A stretch of 64,000 bases of DNA, from NCBI GenBank assembly GCA_963930655.1, contig OZ005605.1:5773501-5837500 (forward strand), in the 5' to 3' direction. This DNA comes from Myrica gale (lineage: Eukaryota; Streptophyta; Magnoliopsida; Fagales; Myricaceae). Of this stretch, positions 10,746-24,861 are shown piece by piece. Within the stretch, counting starts at the first letter, position 1; the number at the start of each line of letters is the position of its first letter. The translations under genes were made by a program, and so were the position numbers. The notes under the pieces are model-generated. The model worked only from the letters and a program-made list of their open reading frames with translations. It was not told the DNA's origin and did not search any database.

Positions 10746-13700
10746 TTAGTTAATTGCAGAGAAAGCTCCTGGACAGAACTTCTTGTGCAGTGCTTCTATG
10801 GCTGATTCAATCCGTACTTGGTCCTGCAACCAAATTTTTGATAGGTTGTTTGATTGAAACAACTTTTGAAACAGGAATTGCAAACCTAGAAATCCTTCGG
10901 AAGAATTGTTCTTATACCTTGGCTTTGAAACTTATCATCAGACGACCACGCCTGGATTCACGGTAACACCCTTGATGTAGCAGAGGTATTTTACAATTAG
11001 AATGAGAGAGAAGAAAATCATATTCTCCTGAAAAAGCACACTAGATAAAAAGGCTCTTACCAATGTATAGATCAGGGAATTCAAGACATAGTTTTGATAC
11101 GGGTTGAGCGATTTCTACCTGTATTTTTTCAAACACAGATAGTGATAAGATTATACTGCCAAAACAGTAGAATTTTGATAGGACATGCTTATTAAATCAG
11201 ACTGCATGCAAGCCTGTTGTCAACCTTAGAAAAAATTTCCACATCGGTATTTCTCAAAGAGAATGTACTCTCGACAAATTTTATCATTGGCAAACACTCG
11301 AATCTTAAAATACCCCTTCTGGACATTTCAAGTACAGCTATTCTGTTTACGCTTCCAGAAAAAGTGAGCAAAAGCGTGGTGAAAGAGTGGGTGAATTTAT
11401 GGCTTCCCTAGTACTCAGAGACATACTACACAACGTCTCTGCAGTGTCTGAAAAATCATCCCCTTCTTCTTCTCAATACTCTTGTCCAATTTAAAGACCA
11501 TCACCTACCAGACACTAACTGTGGATCAGCCAAGAACATAGTGAAATAGGCCACAAATGTTGAGTACACAAAATCTCAGGTCTGAGGTACATAAATATAA
11601 AAATCTTGAACTGTAGCAAATGACAATCAGAACTGGTTAAACAATTGATAGCAGAATAGAACTACAATTTAACACATACATCGGAAAGCTGTGTCGTCAA
11701 GCACTTTGATACATATGGCTCCATCACTGGTATCAGGCCACTCGATCCCGTTATTTCAATCAAACACTCCCACTGCTTGTGGAGCTCCATAGCATTTGTT
11801 GCAGAAAGAATGATCACATTTTGACACTTTATCTACAACAACCAATCAATTCATATTAGTCCAAGCCGTCATAGGAAACATTGAACAGACATCAAGTCAG
11901 TCAAGAAACAAGTTTGAAAGGACTTCATTTTCTGTATTTTAATGGTTCAATATAGTAAAATTCTACCTGGCCTCACATATCAAGATTCAAGAACATATCC
12001 ATCATTATGTGACACAGAAACATACCAAAGGCACACGCAGCTTTTCATGATGCAAAAGTTCAGTGATACCTTCAGGCAACAGAGCCATCTGAAATGAAAA
12101 ATGCAAGGATGAAATCAAATGCATCTTCAGAGACACCAGCACAATAATATTCACTAACATATAGATAAAGTTACTACTAGAATGGCAAAAAAATTTGCCT
12201 GCAGTTGTAATCTACCAGGTAACTATACTAATAGGAGAAATAACACTGTCTAATGTCAATGTATTCTTCTTATCACTGTGACAGTTAAACATAGATGCAT
12301 TCTATAAATTTCTTTCCACCAATGTATAATTAGATCAAGATGCTCTATTCATATTCCCAATAAGATAAATCATCCTTCCAAATGACGATATACTATCCAA
12401 ATACTTAACTCCTGGAATCAGATACCTCGTTACGGTCACCAGTGCATTGATCACCCACAAGATGCCGAAGATATTCTTCAAATTCCTCATCAGGAGCCTA
12501 AATTAGGGATAACCACCAACAAAGTTTAGAGTTGGTGCAACAAATAAAAAATAAATAAATGTGCAGAAAACATGACATTTGATGATATGCATAAGAAAAA
12601 CAATCATCAGCGAACAGGTTTAACAGAAGGTTCAATAGTTCGAATTCCTATTTCTGAGGTTAACTTTATAGAAGAACCCAACAAGTTTTGGGAGAAGAGA
12701 ACAGGAAAAAGAAAGGATAAAGAGACTGACACATCTTGTTCAAGTTTTAATAACATAGAAGCACTTGCTCGAAAAAAAAAACACACTTAGCACTAAATTA
12801 ACGCACCAGGCGAACCCCAAAAGCCTTTGCAACACCTGATAAAGCAACATCTGAATGCAATGGTCCTACCCCACCATATATAAAAACCTGCATATTCAGA
12901 ACAAAAATTCGCCCAATGAGGAATCAGAAATTAGGAACAATTAACTGTAATACATACTGTGTCATTCAAAGAAAACCAGAAAAAGAGCTGCCTAACATTT
13001 TGCAGCAGTTTACCATATCATTAGCAGATTTTTGTCGCTCAACTTCTTCAGCTACAGAATCTACCTGGTCCAATAAGAATTTCATATTAAAAAAAAAAAG
13101 TCTATAGAACACTTAGAAATCTACAACCCTGCATCCATCATTAATGAAGAAACAATCTTTATTACTTATGTGCATATCTCTGTCACTGCTACCAAGGGTT
13201 CACCCATGCGCATGTGATATAGAAATAGATAATATGTTTAAAGACAGTAGCAAGGCCAACCAAGTTTTACGTAGATGATTTCTTCCAATAGTAACTTACA
13301 TCATTTCGGACAACAGTAGCTTGTGATAAGGACCAGCCAATAGAATGAATCTTTCTGCACAATGAAGGTGCTAACTGATCCACAACAGTGCCAAACCTGA
13401 GCTACGGAGCAGATAAAAGAACACTAGAAACATCAGCAACAAAAGTCAAAAAGAAAAGAAAAACAGTAACTACAGTGGTTATCCCATAATCTGACATTTT
13501 TTCTAATGTCTGAAATTAGATAAATCAAACATTTTGCATCCCACATTCTTTCTTTCTACCAGGAAGGATTGCCAAACATCTTAAATTGTGTTGGACACTG
13601 ATGCACAAGTCTGTGTCCTTGTTGCACGAGTGACATGAAACAAGTAATTGCCAAACAGAATGCAACAGATCCAACACAAAACATGTAACTTCTAGCACTC

Positions 13701-15480
13701 CACACTTTGCAAGATGGTGTCGAGGTAATTTTGAAATGGTTGGTGAAGGGCCATCTAACTGCACATCAACTAACAGTACATGAATAATGTGATGTTTCAT
13801 AAAGCAAGGCTAAATCTCAAAAGCATATGTTCATAGAACAAAACAACACCTCTGTCCTTAAAAAAATCCATGATGACATCCAGATAATTTTGAAATGGTT
13901 GGTGAAAGGATCAAATAATAACCCTTGAAATTATGTGATGATTCATGAATCCAACCTAAACATAAAAAGAAAAAAATAAATACAAAGAAAAAGGAAAAAG
14001 AAGAAGAGAAGACGTTCAAGAGGTGAGCAGAAAAACATAGGTCTAGATGAGCCAACCAAAAGTTTTAAGTGCTATATGAGTAGATAAAATAAATCATCAA
14101 AGAAATCAGAAGAACAGAGCTGCAGCGAAACCCATGTAATATGAACAAGGGACTTACAGAATCTCATCCCCCACAGCAACAGCTGATGCTGTCAGCACAC
14201 TGTTTTTCTGCGAATCAACACTATCTGGGCCATTGCTAACAGCAGGAAAAGTCCCACAAACAGGAGGAAACTTTTTTGCTCTCCCCGCTCTCTCTAATCT
14301 TCCATCAGAAAGCAGATATGCAGGTTTAAATGTTTCTTTGCTTCTGGAGGAATCACTAATGCACAATAGTGCGTTAGGAACCGTGTCATAAATGCTCCCG
14401 ATGGAAGTATAACTGCAATAATTCAGAGAAAATGTTATTCAATGAGTCATAACCAAGCTATTAAGTCAAAGACATGCCACATTCAAAATGAGATCAGGAA
14501 CCAAACAAATTACGGTCAGAATTATAGACTTTACCACCAAAGTTTGACACAAAATTCAAAAGAAAATAATGTACAAAAAGTCTAATATTAAAAATGTAAA
14601 GAGGAAATATTACCCTTGATCATAAAGACTACAGTATTGAGCCTTGCAAGTTAAAAGGAAGGCCCACACATCTCTGCCAAAGAAACTTCAGTTAGATCCC
14701 TTTAATTTAGTCCAAATTTAATTCAAAATGGACCAACTTCAGTCTAACATCACAATTAAAATTCATGGTGAAACCAAATAACAGTGACACAATAGGCCCC
14801 AGAGAATACAGCTATATCAATCTCTGAATAGCTGTTAGTGGCAATATGTAACATTCGCATTTAATTATGCCATGTTCTCAATCAGGCCATGAGTTGTAAA
14901 GCAATTATGCCATATTCTCAGTCAGCCCATAAGTGGCTTTTAAGATGCTGCAGGAAACTAGAAGTTGAAACACATTTACCAGAATTATGAAAGAAACATA
15001 AAAATCTTCAAGAGTGCTGGAATGTTTTCCTAAAACAAAGATCATCAGAGGAAGTAATGGATCATGCTATTTAACAAAGCGGTAGTGCTAAAGGAAGGAA
15101 CAAACACCAAAGAGAATGTCACGCAGAGTTAACGATACTAATGGCTAACACCTTCCATTTCAGTGAAAACGCATAGTTTCTTCCTCTTTCATTTTAACTG
15201 ATAGCTACAACCTTTACCTTCTTTTTTATTAGTATTGAGATATATTCCGACTTGAAAACCTCTCAGTGCACCAAATCATCGACTGTACATAGTGAGTAGT
15301 ACAGATGTAAAATACATTCTCTGAGTTTTACTCAATGCTGTTACTATTGCTTAAGTGACAAGCTAAAACATTTTCCTCTTTATACACCTAGAAATCTGTA
15401 GACAGAAAGATACACAACCAGATCACACGCCGGTATTGTTTTCTATACATACACATTCATGTAGATATATGTATAAATCA

Positions 15481-15553
<73 letters not shown>

Positions 15554-18500
15554 ATTGATGCACACAAACACAAGTGTGTCTATGTAGGTGGGTAAACTTC
15601 TAGTCCATTCTTTATGAACTGCCAAGGAAAACATACAGAAAGTTTGATCTCAGATAGCCCTTGACATTTGGAAAAGAGAAATGTGTGAGGGTTGACAACA
15701 TAAAACAATTGAGATACCTGTACGACCAATCCAAGATAGGATTCACTCTCATGAAAGGTGGCCAACCGGGTGAACTGGGAGAAAACTGTTCTTGGCCTAC
15801 CTGTGAGATTAAGGAGAAATGTAAGGGTTAAATGCCGCTGTCTATCTTTAACCATGGGCTTATTTCTCATGTTTCCCCCTAACTTTTTTTTTCCAACCAG
15901 CGCCCTAATCAGAGATAAATTTGCAAGATCTACTCCATCCTCTAGATCCAGATCAAGATTACATATTAGTGGTTTGATAACTAAAATTAACATGAGAATT
16001 AGACAATGTTATCATTTCTATACAGAAATCTCAAAGATTCTACAGTCCAGCAAGTAGGAAAATTATTAACATAGAGCATTAAAGATACCGAGGTAGGATC
16101 ACCAATTCGAACACCAAGAAAAATAGCTCTAATTGGTTTAGACTTTAATAAGGCTTCCAAACCAGACTTCAAATCTTGGCGGATGGTATCCATTTGAAAT
16201 CCATATCTGCTCAAATAAGAACAAACGAATTAGCAGCCAGACTCTTCAACATATACTATGCCTAGAATCAAAAACATTCTTATCGTCTTGGGTAAACATA
16301 GAACTTCATTAATTACAAGACAGATGAGAAGAATGACAAAAGGAAATCAGAGGAGGTTCACTTACTTAGAGGCCATATTGTATGTGAATGAGTTGATTTC
16401 AGGGAAAGCAGAGGGACTCTCAAAATAAATTGTTCGAATTGGAAAATCTTTTAGATCCTCTTTAGAACAGCTTTGCTGCTCCCCTTTGTACAAACAATAG
16501 CCAGCCCTAAGTAGGTGCAGCAAAACCTGTACATCCAGTTTCATCGCCACCATCAATGATAGAAAAGGTAACTGATGGACTACTGAAGAAAACATGAAAA
16601 CATACAGTTGAGTCCTTTCCTCCATTAAAGCTGAAAGCGACCTCCTCTATCCTGTTAAAGAAAAGCATATCAGATACTGGAAACATCAACAAATTTACAT
16701 GCTCCCAGTGTAGAGCGACAGATAAAATTTATTAACAGTGGAAGGTCAGAGGAAAAAAAAGAGAACAAAAGAAGATGCATAATTAGACACATTAACATGC
16801 ATAAACTTTGAAAATTACACCAAATCACAGCAAATGACAAGTGACAAGTCTATGCATATCATTTCTAGAGTTCTAATAAGGAAAAAATGAGGGCCTAGCA
16901 GGACTAATGCTCTAGCCTTCTGATTTCCGACCTCCATCTCCTAAACTAACAGGGGAAAGTGGCTGTTTCCCTCATTTTCCTGAAACAAAGTACATTGTTC
17001 GCTGTCAAGAAGTAGCCAAACAATATCCCCTGCACTGTTAGTTCCTACACATACTATCTGAAGCATCCATCATGCAGGGCCCATGTGTTACAGTAAGTTC
17101 TTTATACGAGGGTCTATATTCAAGTTGGCCCTTGCAAACGTATAAGGTGACCAGATTTCCGCAAAGCAAAGTAGTGTTTCTCTCATATGGAAATGTATGC
17201 CATGCTTAAGCAGACTTTTGTTGATGTAAAATGTGCCACAAGAGTAGATATTTTATCTTCTTACCACACAGACGCAGGATCAATCTCCCCTTAAATACGA
17301 TTTGGGGTGTGAGGGCTTACCAATCCCCATTGGACCATAAAGGTAATTACAATTTCTACGAATTGCTTTAGCAGCAAATGAAGTCCTAACCAACCACTGT
17401 TACACAGCATAAAGGTTTTAATGTCGTGTTAGGAATTAGTGCTACCAGATTCTAGCCAAGGAAAATTCAATAGTCCTGTATATTTTGCATAACAAGAACC
17501 ACTGGAGTAGAATAAACAAGAGTATGACGCCATCAACATCAAATTGTATGGATATGAACAATATATCAAATATTGGGAAAGAATTTTGCTAGTTAAACTG
17601 TTACTAATTTAATAGTTCTATTAACTTAATAACGGTAACATGTACTTAACCCATTGATAAGTTAGGAGATTCTTTTCCCAAAATGGAGATCAGAAAATCA
17701 AAAACTTTACATTGCTTCCTAAAAATGTAATAGAACTTCAATATGAAACAAATCTCTCTACTAAGCCTGACACACTTGTCATTTATCCAATACCATACCC
17801 AATCCTCCCTTCCTCCCAACACCTTAGTCTGATAAATGCTCAAAAGGCTAGTGATTTTAAGGCATAACCATCTGAAGAATCGCATAACAGAACAATAAAG
17901 AGAAATGATATAGTAATATTTGTCGTATCTGCCGAGTCCCATAACAGAAAGCCAAAATTTGTCGTGTCTATCGGAGAGTCACCATGGACCCCACACACAA
18001 AAAAAAAAATCTTCCCATTGACAGCCAAAAAACTACAGACAAGCAGCACAAACGTCTGAGATTCTCATAACGGAATGACAAGCAGCAACCACCGAGTAAT
18101 ATTTGTCGTATCCACCATAAAGCCCCATCCCCCCCCTCCCCCCTCCCCCTCTCCCTCCCCCTCCCTTCCTAAAAAGGAACCTGAAAAGAATATTGGATTA
18201 TGTAATGCCTAAAAAAGGAGTGACATGCAGCAAAAACATCTGAACATCTGAGAAGATAATAACAGATAGAAACAATCAAGAAAATAGTCAAAAAGGAACG
18301 TGCCAAAGCACCCTCTACTCAGATCAAGTATCAAATTCATATGATGCCCACTCTTTGCACTGAAACCTCGACTTATAGCTTCACATAAACACTTTCATTT
18401 TCTAATCCAAGGATCTCATTTATTCTTCGATATCTAGGGATAACAGCCCTGCATATTAAGAACATTTCTAAATTACAAATAAACATGTAAGTACAACGGT

Positions 18501-18983
18501 TAGTCTTGACAGTAAAAAGCATGTTAGATCTGTTATAAGCGTAAATTCGAGACAAGATAATGAGTCTACTCTACTCAATTACATGCTCTTATAAACATTC
18601 AAAAGAAACTGATGCATAGACAACAGAATCATCATGACAATGTCAACAGCTACCCTGTTTCGTTAGCAAGAAAACTTTTTTTTTGGGGGGGGGGGGAGAG
18701 AGAGAGAGAGAGATTAAACTTCTAAGCTGACAAAATTTGATTATTCAGTGGTTGAGGACACCTAAAGTCACAACCCAATTCATAAAAAATATTCGGCAAG
18801 ACAAAGGGAAACAAGGTAACGATGTGAATTACAAGATTTTAAAAAAAAACAAGAAATAAGATGGAGAAAAGAAAGAACTTACGCGTACAGAGCGAGAGCT
18901 CTCTTTATAACATAGATGGCGTTCTCGTACTTGGTCTTGAGCCTCCTGTCATCACTCTCTCTGATTGCCTTATCGATCTCCAT
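10746..18983 (-). CDS. FAD synthetase: PAPS-reductase-like domain fused to a molybdopterin-binding domain
   Basis: Sixteen coding exons join in phase to 509 aa: 18983-18883, 16651-16606, 16526-16366, 16206-16089, 15800-15718, 14673-14614, 14412-14158, 13396-13300, 13064-13014, 12887-12807, 12497-12426, 12088-12026, 11832-11680, 11118-11061, 10970-10918, 10823-10746. The N-terminal half carries the PP-loop [10 protein letters not shown] (41-50) and the [20 protein letters not shown] segment (from 144), typical of enzymes that adenylate FMN to FAD. The C-terminal half (about 264 on) is a MoCF/molybdopterin-binding domain: [16 protein letters not shown], then [16 protein letters not shown] (327-342). 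Plants have this order; the animal FLAD1 enzyme has the two domains reversed. A leader intron is likely: donor after 19219, acceptor before 18988. Upstream, a (TA)n tract lies in one intron. No exon has a stop. Confidence 0.93.
15489..15551. repeat. (TA)n microsatellite
   Basis: About 31 uninterrupted TA dinucleotides lie inside an intron of the FAD synthetase gene, between the exons ending at 15718 and beginning at 14673. It is low-complexity sequence and the copy number is likely to vary between individuals. Confidence 0.97.
18128..18174. repeat. Pyrimidine tract, (C)nT rich
   Basis: An almost pure C/T tract (CCCCCCCCTCCCCCCTCC and similar) lies in the first coding intron of the FAD synthetase gene. 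On the gene strand it is G/A-rich. Such purine-pyrimidine asymmetric tracts can form triplex or G-quadruplex structures, but nothing here proves that. Confidence 0.8.
18674..18713. repeat. Poly-T, poly-G and (GA)n low-complexity run
   Basis: A T-run is followed by about 13 G and about eight GA repeats, in the same intron of the FAD synthetase gene. It is a simple-sequence repeat with no further features. Confidence 0.85.
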
Positions 18984-19909
18984 GTGCCCTGACACGTACA
19001 AAAATTGTACAAAAAAACCATCAAACGTGAAACTGAAGAAAATGGGGTAGTATAAATTGCAATATATAATGCTGTTTCTGGGAAAAACAGGCAAATGGGT
19101 CTTCCTCAATCGCTAAAAGCTTTCATAACTGCTGGCAAATTAGGCAAATGGGTCTTATAAACTCGAAGAGATTTTGCTCTTTCTGGATAGCTACGACACG
19201 AAACTCACTGTCACTCACCTCTGAATGGAGTCTTTGATGTGAAGCTTGGAACGGAAAGCCACGAATATAAAGGCCTGCAACGAGATATTTCTAATCCGTT
19301 ATTGGTTGCTTTCTCTGAATCAAAACAATTTGCTGAGGCAGGTGTTTTGGACTTTGCATTACGTGTTGTTTAGATGCCACAGGTTCTTTATCTGGGAAAC
19401 TGCTTTCAGTTTCTTTCCGTCCGCTTGCTCTTTATTTCACAGAAGCCTCTCCACGCGGCCAGCCTACAGAAAAATATGAAACGGAGGTTGGAACGGAAAG
19501 GTACTGCAACATCGATATTCGGGAATGATTCCCACGGCCACAATTTTATTTCCGAATATATTTCTTCTTCTTCTTCTTCTTTAAGCGAAGGGGGCACCGA
19601 ATGTAATCCACATGTTCTCCAACTTGGAGAGCGTATATGGCATCCTTATTGTCTATTTAACTTTATATTACCATCTCTCATTACTTGCTATATAATCTAA
19701 TAAGAAATATCTAAATGCTGTGCCTACTTTATTATAGTGATTGGATGATCCTTGTAAGAGTTCAAAGCATATTGCTTTTTTTTTAACAAAAAAAAAATCA
19801 TATTGGTTTTAATGTGAGGGATTAGAGGCAATAGAGATTGGTTCTGCTGCTCAAATTAGATAGTCCAATTTAAACTCCAAATTGGAGAGAATTCTAATCG
19901 GAAGACCTA

Positions 19910-20215
19910 GGTGATGTTCGTTTTGAGAAAAAATGTAGGATTTTAGAGAAGTTATGAATTTTTATGTTGAATAGTGTTTTATTGGTGTTTGTGTAAAGTG
20001 GAGAGAGAAATGATTTGATGTAATTGTTTAATAAAAAAGTATTGGAGTTATGTGAAAAAGTATAGAGAGATAAAATTTATGTTGAATAAAAAATTAAAAA
20101 GTTGTTGGAGATTGTGTAAAATATATTGGTTTTTGTGTTTGAATTCTGAATATGTTCGGTGGTAGAATTGTGAATATACTTAGAATCCTGAAAAAATGGT
20201 GAAAACGAACATACC
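19910..20215. mobile_element. AT-rich MITE candidate with GTTCGTTTT termini
   Basis: The left end reads GGTGATGTTCGTTTTGAG and the right end, on the other strand, GGTATGTTCGTTTTCACC. The inner sequence is rich in GGAGAGA and GTGTAAA blocks, like other AT-rich MITEs in this window. No target duplication is clear. The element lies about 0.7 kb upstream of the FAD synthetase leader exon. Confidence 0.5.
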
Positions 20216-20282
20216 CAAACTGGAGGGTTTTTGAAGTGATGGAAACTCTCAACGTATAAACAAAATTCTAAGTCTTTTTTTA

Positions 20283-20810
20283 GGCTAAATTACTCTGATG
20301 GTCCTTGGAGTGTTTGCAATGCCCATATTAGTCTCTATGGTAAGTTTTTTACCATGGGCCTCCATGTGGTTTGGACCAATTCTCAGTTTAATCTCTCTAT
20401 TCACTTGGATGACGTAAATTGCGGACGTGGCTAATGACTACCACACACGCCCAATGAAAAATCGACACGCGAAGCATGGACAATGACTTGACTCTCCCAA
20501 CTTAAAAAAGTGGGCCCACATGCTAAATGGATACCGTCATCCAAGTGAACAAAGGGATTAAACTTATCCATTTGGCATGTGGGACCCATTTTTTAAGTTG
20601 GAGAGTCGAGTCAGCGTCCATGTTTTGCTTGTCGATTTTTCATTGGGCGTGCGTGGTAGCCGTTAGTTACATCTGCAATTTACAGCATCCAAGTGAATGG
20701 AGAGATTAAACTGAGAATTGGTCCAAACCACAAGAGGCCCGTAAGAAAAAACTTACCATAAGGACTAATATGAAAATCGCGAAACCAAGGACCGACCGAA
20801 TAATTTAGCC
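20283..20810. mobile_element. Long-inverted-repeat Mutator-like MITE
   Basis: The element starts GGCTAAATTACTCTGATGG and ends TAATTTAGCC. Its two halves are near-complete inverted repeats of more than 200 bases each (shared blocks include CAATTCTCAGTTTAATC and its complement). The centre is around 20525-20575. Flanks CTTTTTTTA (20274-20282) and CTTTTTTCA (20811-20819) match at 8 of 9 positions, fitting a Mutator-type 9-bp duplication. The 528-bp length matches the 526-bp element at 60277-60802, but the ends differ. Confidence 0.75.
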
Positions 20811-23394
20811 CTTTTTTCAATGCTCTATTTGAACAAAGTTCTCAAATTTGATTTGAATTTATTATTTATATAGTTCTGATATATTTTTTACACTGCATTT
20901 CTAAGCATATAGATTCTAAATCTAATTTCAGCAAAACGAAAAAAAAAAAAAGATCTTATTTAAATTATTCAGAACATCACTTAATGTCCTCTTCGTCACC
21001 ACGACCACCACTATCAACATCTCACCACCATAGTGCTAAAGTGACCTAGTCAAACAAAGTTGAAATTTATTCCTTCTCTTCTAAAAAAAGATATCTCTCA
21101 TCTCCTCGCTTTTAATCAGGAGAAATGGATTGCCCCGTGGGAAATAGTTGTAGGTTAGGAAGCCATTATATATATAGACAAGAAAGTGGCACGTCTAACA
21201 AATATATGTAAACTTATTAATGTAGCAGAAAAATTAATGGAAGAGTCTCGAGGATTAGCTGGCTGCTTCTTACCTAGTCAAACAAACTTGAAATTTATTC
21301 CTTAGGAAAAAAAACGACAAGTATTAAGCATTCCTGATTTGAGATTGACCCTTCCTACGTACGGAAGATATCTAGGGCAGATTATATAAAAATACATATA
21401 TATTATATATATGGAAGATACTAATTTAGAGCAGTATCTATATATGCTTCCACTTTAACTACGTGCAACGTGCTGCTATTGTCAAAAGTAAAGGCTGAAA
21501 GAACAGCAACCAGATGTATATTTAACCAAAGTTTTAATTGAGATTTCATTGGGTACCCAGATAGATGCGGTGGCTGTCATGTGTTTAAGACAACTTTCGA
21601 CTGTCTACAGTAAAGTTGGACTTACTTGACATGTGTGTGATTAGGAGGACTGGACGCTCGGAATTTGCTATTGTATTTAACTCAATTCGTGCAGATACTA
21701 GATCGGGTATGTCCGAACTCAATGCACGTGAATTAATGTTCGAATTTCTCTCGCTACTTAAAAAAAAACAACCTTCAGCTAGACAAATATGTTTGTGATG
21801 AATTAGGGCGTTACCGAAGGCCTTACAATCTCACAATACAAAATATTCTACAACCAAACATCATTTTTAACACCACATAAAAATAACTACAACACACATA
21901 CCAATAAAGTTAACATCACCTAAAAATTCTCAAAACACAAAAAATCCTCACAAAACACATTAACCGAACAGCCTCTAAGTTCCTCCATTCCAGACATTAC
22001 TTCATATTTCACCTTTATTTTAATTAAGTATTCTAGGTCTTGACTCTAACTACCATTAATTAAAAAAGAGTATTAAAGATTATAATTTTATTAATAAAAT
22101 ATAAATAGTGTCATTCGTCCTCAATCTTACATGTTGTTAATCCAATCCCCATTATTTGGGAATTTTGTTTTCTACCTTCTTTTGAAAATAAGCTAGTTTA
22201 TGAAAAATGGATTGTTTTCTGCCGCATTAATAAGTTATATCCGCTACGTAGATCGATATATCAACATACACACTTCAAAATTTTACTAATGCTTTTATCA
22301 CTTATTTATTAATTCTAATACCATCTCTTTTTTACCACCAACACAAAATATTTAAAATTTTCAAAACAAACACCTTATCGGTTAGCCTATTAAGAGTTTA
22401 CCCATTATATATATATATGATCTGTGCGAAGCTATTAATGTAGTAGCTGGATGTGAACTATTTATTAGAATATGTTACAATTTTACCATTAAAAAGCGCA
22501 TACTGGACAATTTATTACTGATGCTAGAAATAATCTGAATACTTGTTTGTTATTTTCTTTAAGAGTAGCAGACCTTTTGGTTCGGCCATTGCCCATTGAA
22601 AAGTTCAAGAGACTTTAGAGATGGAAGAAGCAATACGGAAGCTGAAGCTAGCTGAGAATATTCAGATATTCTTCCACTTAAATACATTTCTGACTTTGAC
22701 CAGCAGCCTTAATTGTCTCATTCTCTTTTGAGCACTCAAGAGGGCCAAAATAAAACTAATAAAAACAATAATCGTGCAAAATAAAATGCAAAATAAAATG
22801 CAAATCCCCTATGAGATTTTTACAATCCGTCGTTACTGTCTCATTGGTCCTCTTCATGTTCTTACACAATGATAACTCCTAATTCAATTTCATGGATAAA
22901 AAAAATATTATTTTTGTAAATACTTTACATTTTGTTTCTCATATTTATATATCCTTTAGATAAATATCACTCAATTCAAATTAAAATAACAAATAGATGT
23001 CATATGAAGTATCCAATTAAGGATGTTTGATCTTGAAAGCTATTCAAGATTTTGAGTTTGTAGTGTAACGACTAAAATCCTTGTATATACCCAACCTTGG
23101 GCATTCAATAAAGGTAGCCTAAATATAAATTGAGGGCTAAAATGAAACCGTGATACGAACTTGATTCAAAAGAGCGCAAATTGATGAAATTTGATATTTG
23201 AAACCCCCATTTGAGATTAATTTAGTAACTACAGAATTCAAAGTGACTTTCCCCTAATTTATATAAAAAGCATATATATTACTTGGATAGATACTTTAAG
23301 CGACAGCCTAAACTGTCTATGCCTTGCACAAACTCTGCCTACAATACGAGGAATCCTAGTTCCATACATGCACACACTTAATTAATTTTTTTGA
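20811..23394. other. Gene-free AT-rich intergenic DNA
   Basis: I see no gene or RNA here. Fragments such as 21805-21990 and 22290-22385 repeat the CCACATAAAA and ACACAAAA-rich style of the AT-rich MITEs elsewhere, but I cannot draw their ends. A short frame from 22621 has no recognisable relatives. Confidence 0.6.
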
Positions 23395-23860
23395 GAAAAG
23401 TCATTGTTCACCCCATAAGTTTGCATTAATTGCATTACACTCCTCCTAACTTTAAAAAATGTGATTTACGTCCTATAAGTATGAAACATTTGCAATGTTC
23501 GTCCACAGTTAAAATTTCCGTTAAACTTGACAGAATTCGGCATTAAATTGACCGAAATGCCCTCAAAGAAAATTTTCAAAAAATAAATAAATATTGGATA
23601 AATGAATTAAAAAATATATAGATTATTGAAATAGAGTTTCAATAGTTTTATTTAAAAATTATCACCTTTTTTTAATATCATTTTTTATTTTTTATGAATT
23701 TTTTTAAATAGTTTTAATAATTTTATTTTGGAGGATTATTTTAGTTATTTTAATACCGTCAATTATATTTAAAATTATGATGTTTCATACGTAAATCACA
23801 ATTGTGAAATTGAGAGAATGAAATGCAATTGACGCTTTACTGAGCAAACAATGACTTTTC
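23395..23860. mobile_element. Foldback element with GAAAAGTCATTGTT termini
   Basis: The ends are inverted copies: GAAAAGTCATTGTT on the left and AACAATGACTTTTC on the right. Further in, GTGATTTACGTCCTATAAG pairs with ATACGTAAATCAC-like sequence. The centre is AT-rich. I could not find a convincing target duplication. It resembles the next element in organisation. Confidence 0.6.
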
Positions 23861-24442
23861 CTTTAATTTTCTTCGTGGATTGGCGTATGCCCTTGGACAG
23901 TTGTATATTAGATGCTTCCTCATTTTAATGAAGCAAATGAAAGGACAATTCCTTCCTGTATGATTTACTGTTTTTCCCGCTTCTATCAATAGTACGAATT
24001 CTCGTACTTGTTCGATTGCGACACCACCTGCCTCACCATTGCAGAATAGAATAATTCCAACAACAAATAAGAAAAAAACTAAATTTACCCAAAATCGTAA
24101 ACAAGCTTTTTCTATGAATCTGAAAATATAAAATATAAAAATGTTGAACTCTGTGTAACAACAGCTAATATAACTATTCTCCGGTCTCTTGGCCAAATTG
24201 TTGGTCCAATGACTTCTACTCTAGTAAACTGTGAACAAGAAAATTAACCGTCTCTAATATTAATAAGGGTCTGTTTGTTTGCTTATCGAATCAGTTTTGT
24301 AATGTATTTTACTTGTTGTCAAGTATTTAGCAAGCACATAAAATTAAAGTCAAAATAGAAAGTTTTCAAATCAACATTACAAGCTCTATTATGTTCCAAA
24401 AAACAAATTAAACTAAAATTTTCAGTAAACCAATTTTTTTTT

Positions 24443-24861
24443 GGTGAACATCATAGTACACCCTATATCTATGAGCAAAAATCAATAAGACCCCCTCAAG
24501 TTCTAAAATGTTTTATTTCGCCCCATATGTTTCAAAATAATCAATCATCGACTCCCATTTGATTTTGTTATTAAGCCATATGTAAAATAAATGAAATCCC
24601 CCTCCAAGACGAAATAATTAAAAATATTAAAAAAATTGATATATAAATTAAAAGTAATGATTATTAAATAAAATATTGAAAACTCTATTTCATTAATCTA
24701 TTCATTTTTTACTTTATTTATTATTTTTAAAAAAATTATATTGGAGGGGCATTTTGGTCAATTCACATCACGAAACATATGGAGCGTAATAAAAAATTTC
24801 AAATTTGAGATGGGGTTGATTATTTTTGCCCAAAGATATGCCCGTATTATGATGTTTCCTC
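24443..24861. mobile_element. Foldback element with GGTGAACATCATA termini
   Basis: The left end, GGTGAACATCATAGTACACC, pairs with the right end, which read on the other strand is GAGGAAACATCATAATACG. Inner blocks such as GAGCAAAAATCAATAAG and CAAAAATAATCAACC also pair. The interior is AT-rich with no reading frame. It is probably a non-autonomous DNA element of the same broad type as 23395-23860. Confidence 0.55.

Noticed and set aside
22621..22740. Short frame beginning MEEAIRKLKLAEN
   Set aside because: It is short, ends quickly and cannot be linked by splice sites to any other exon.
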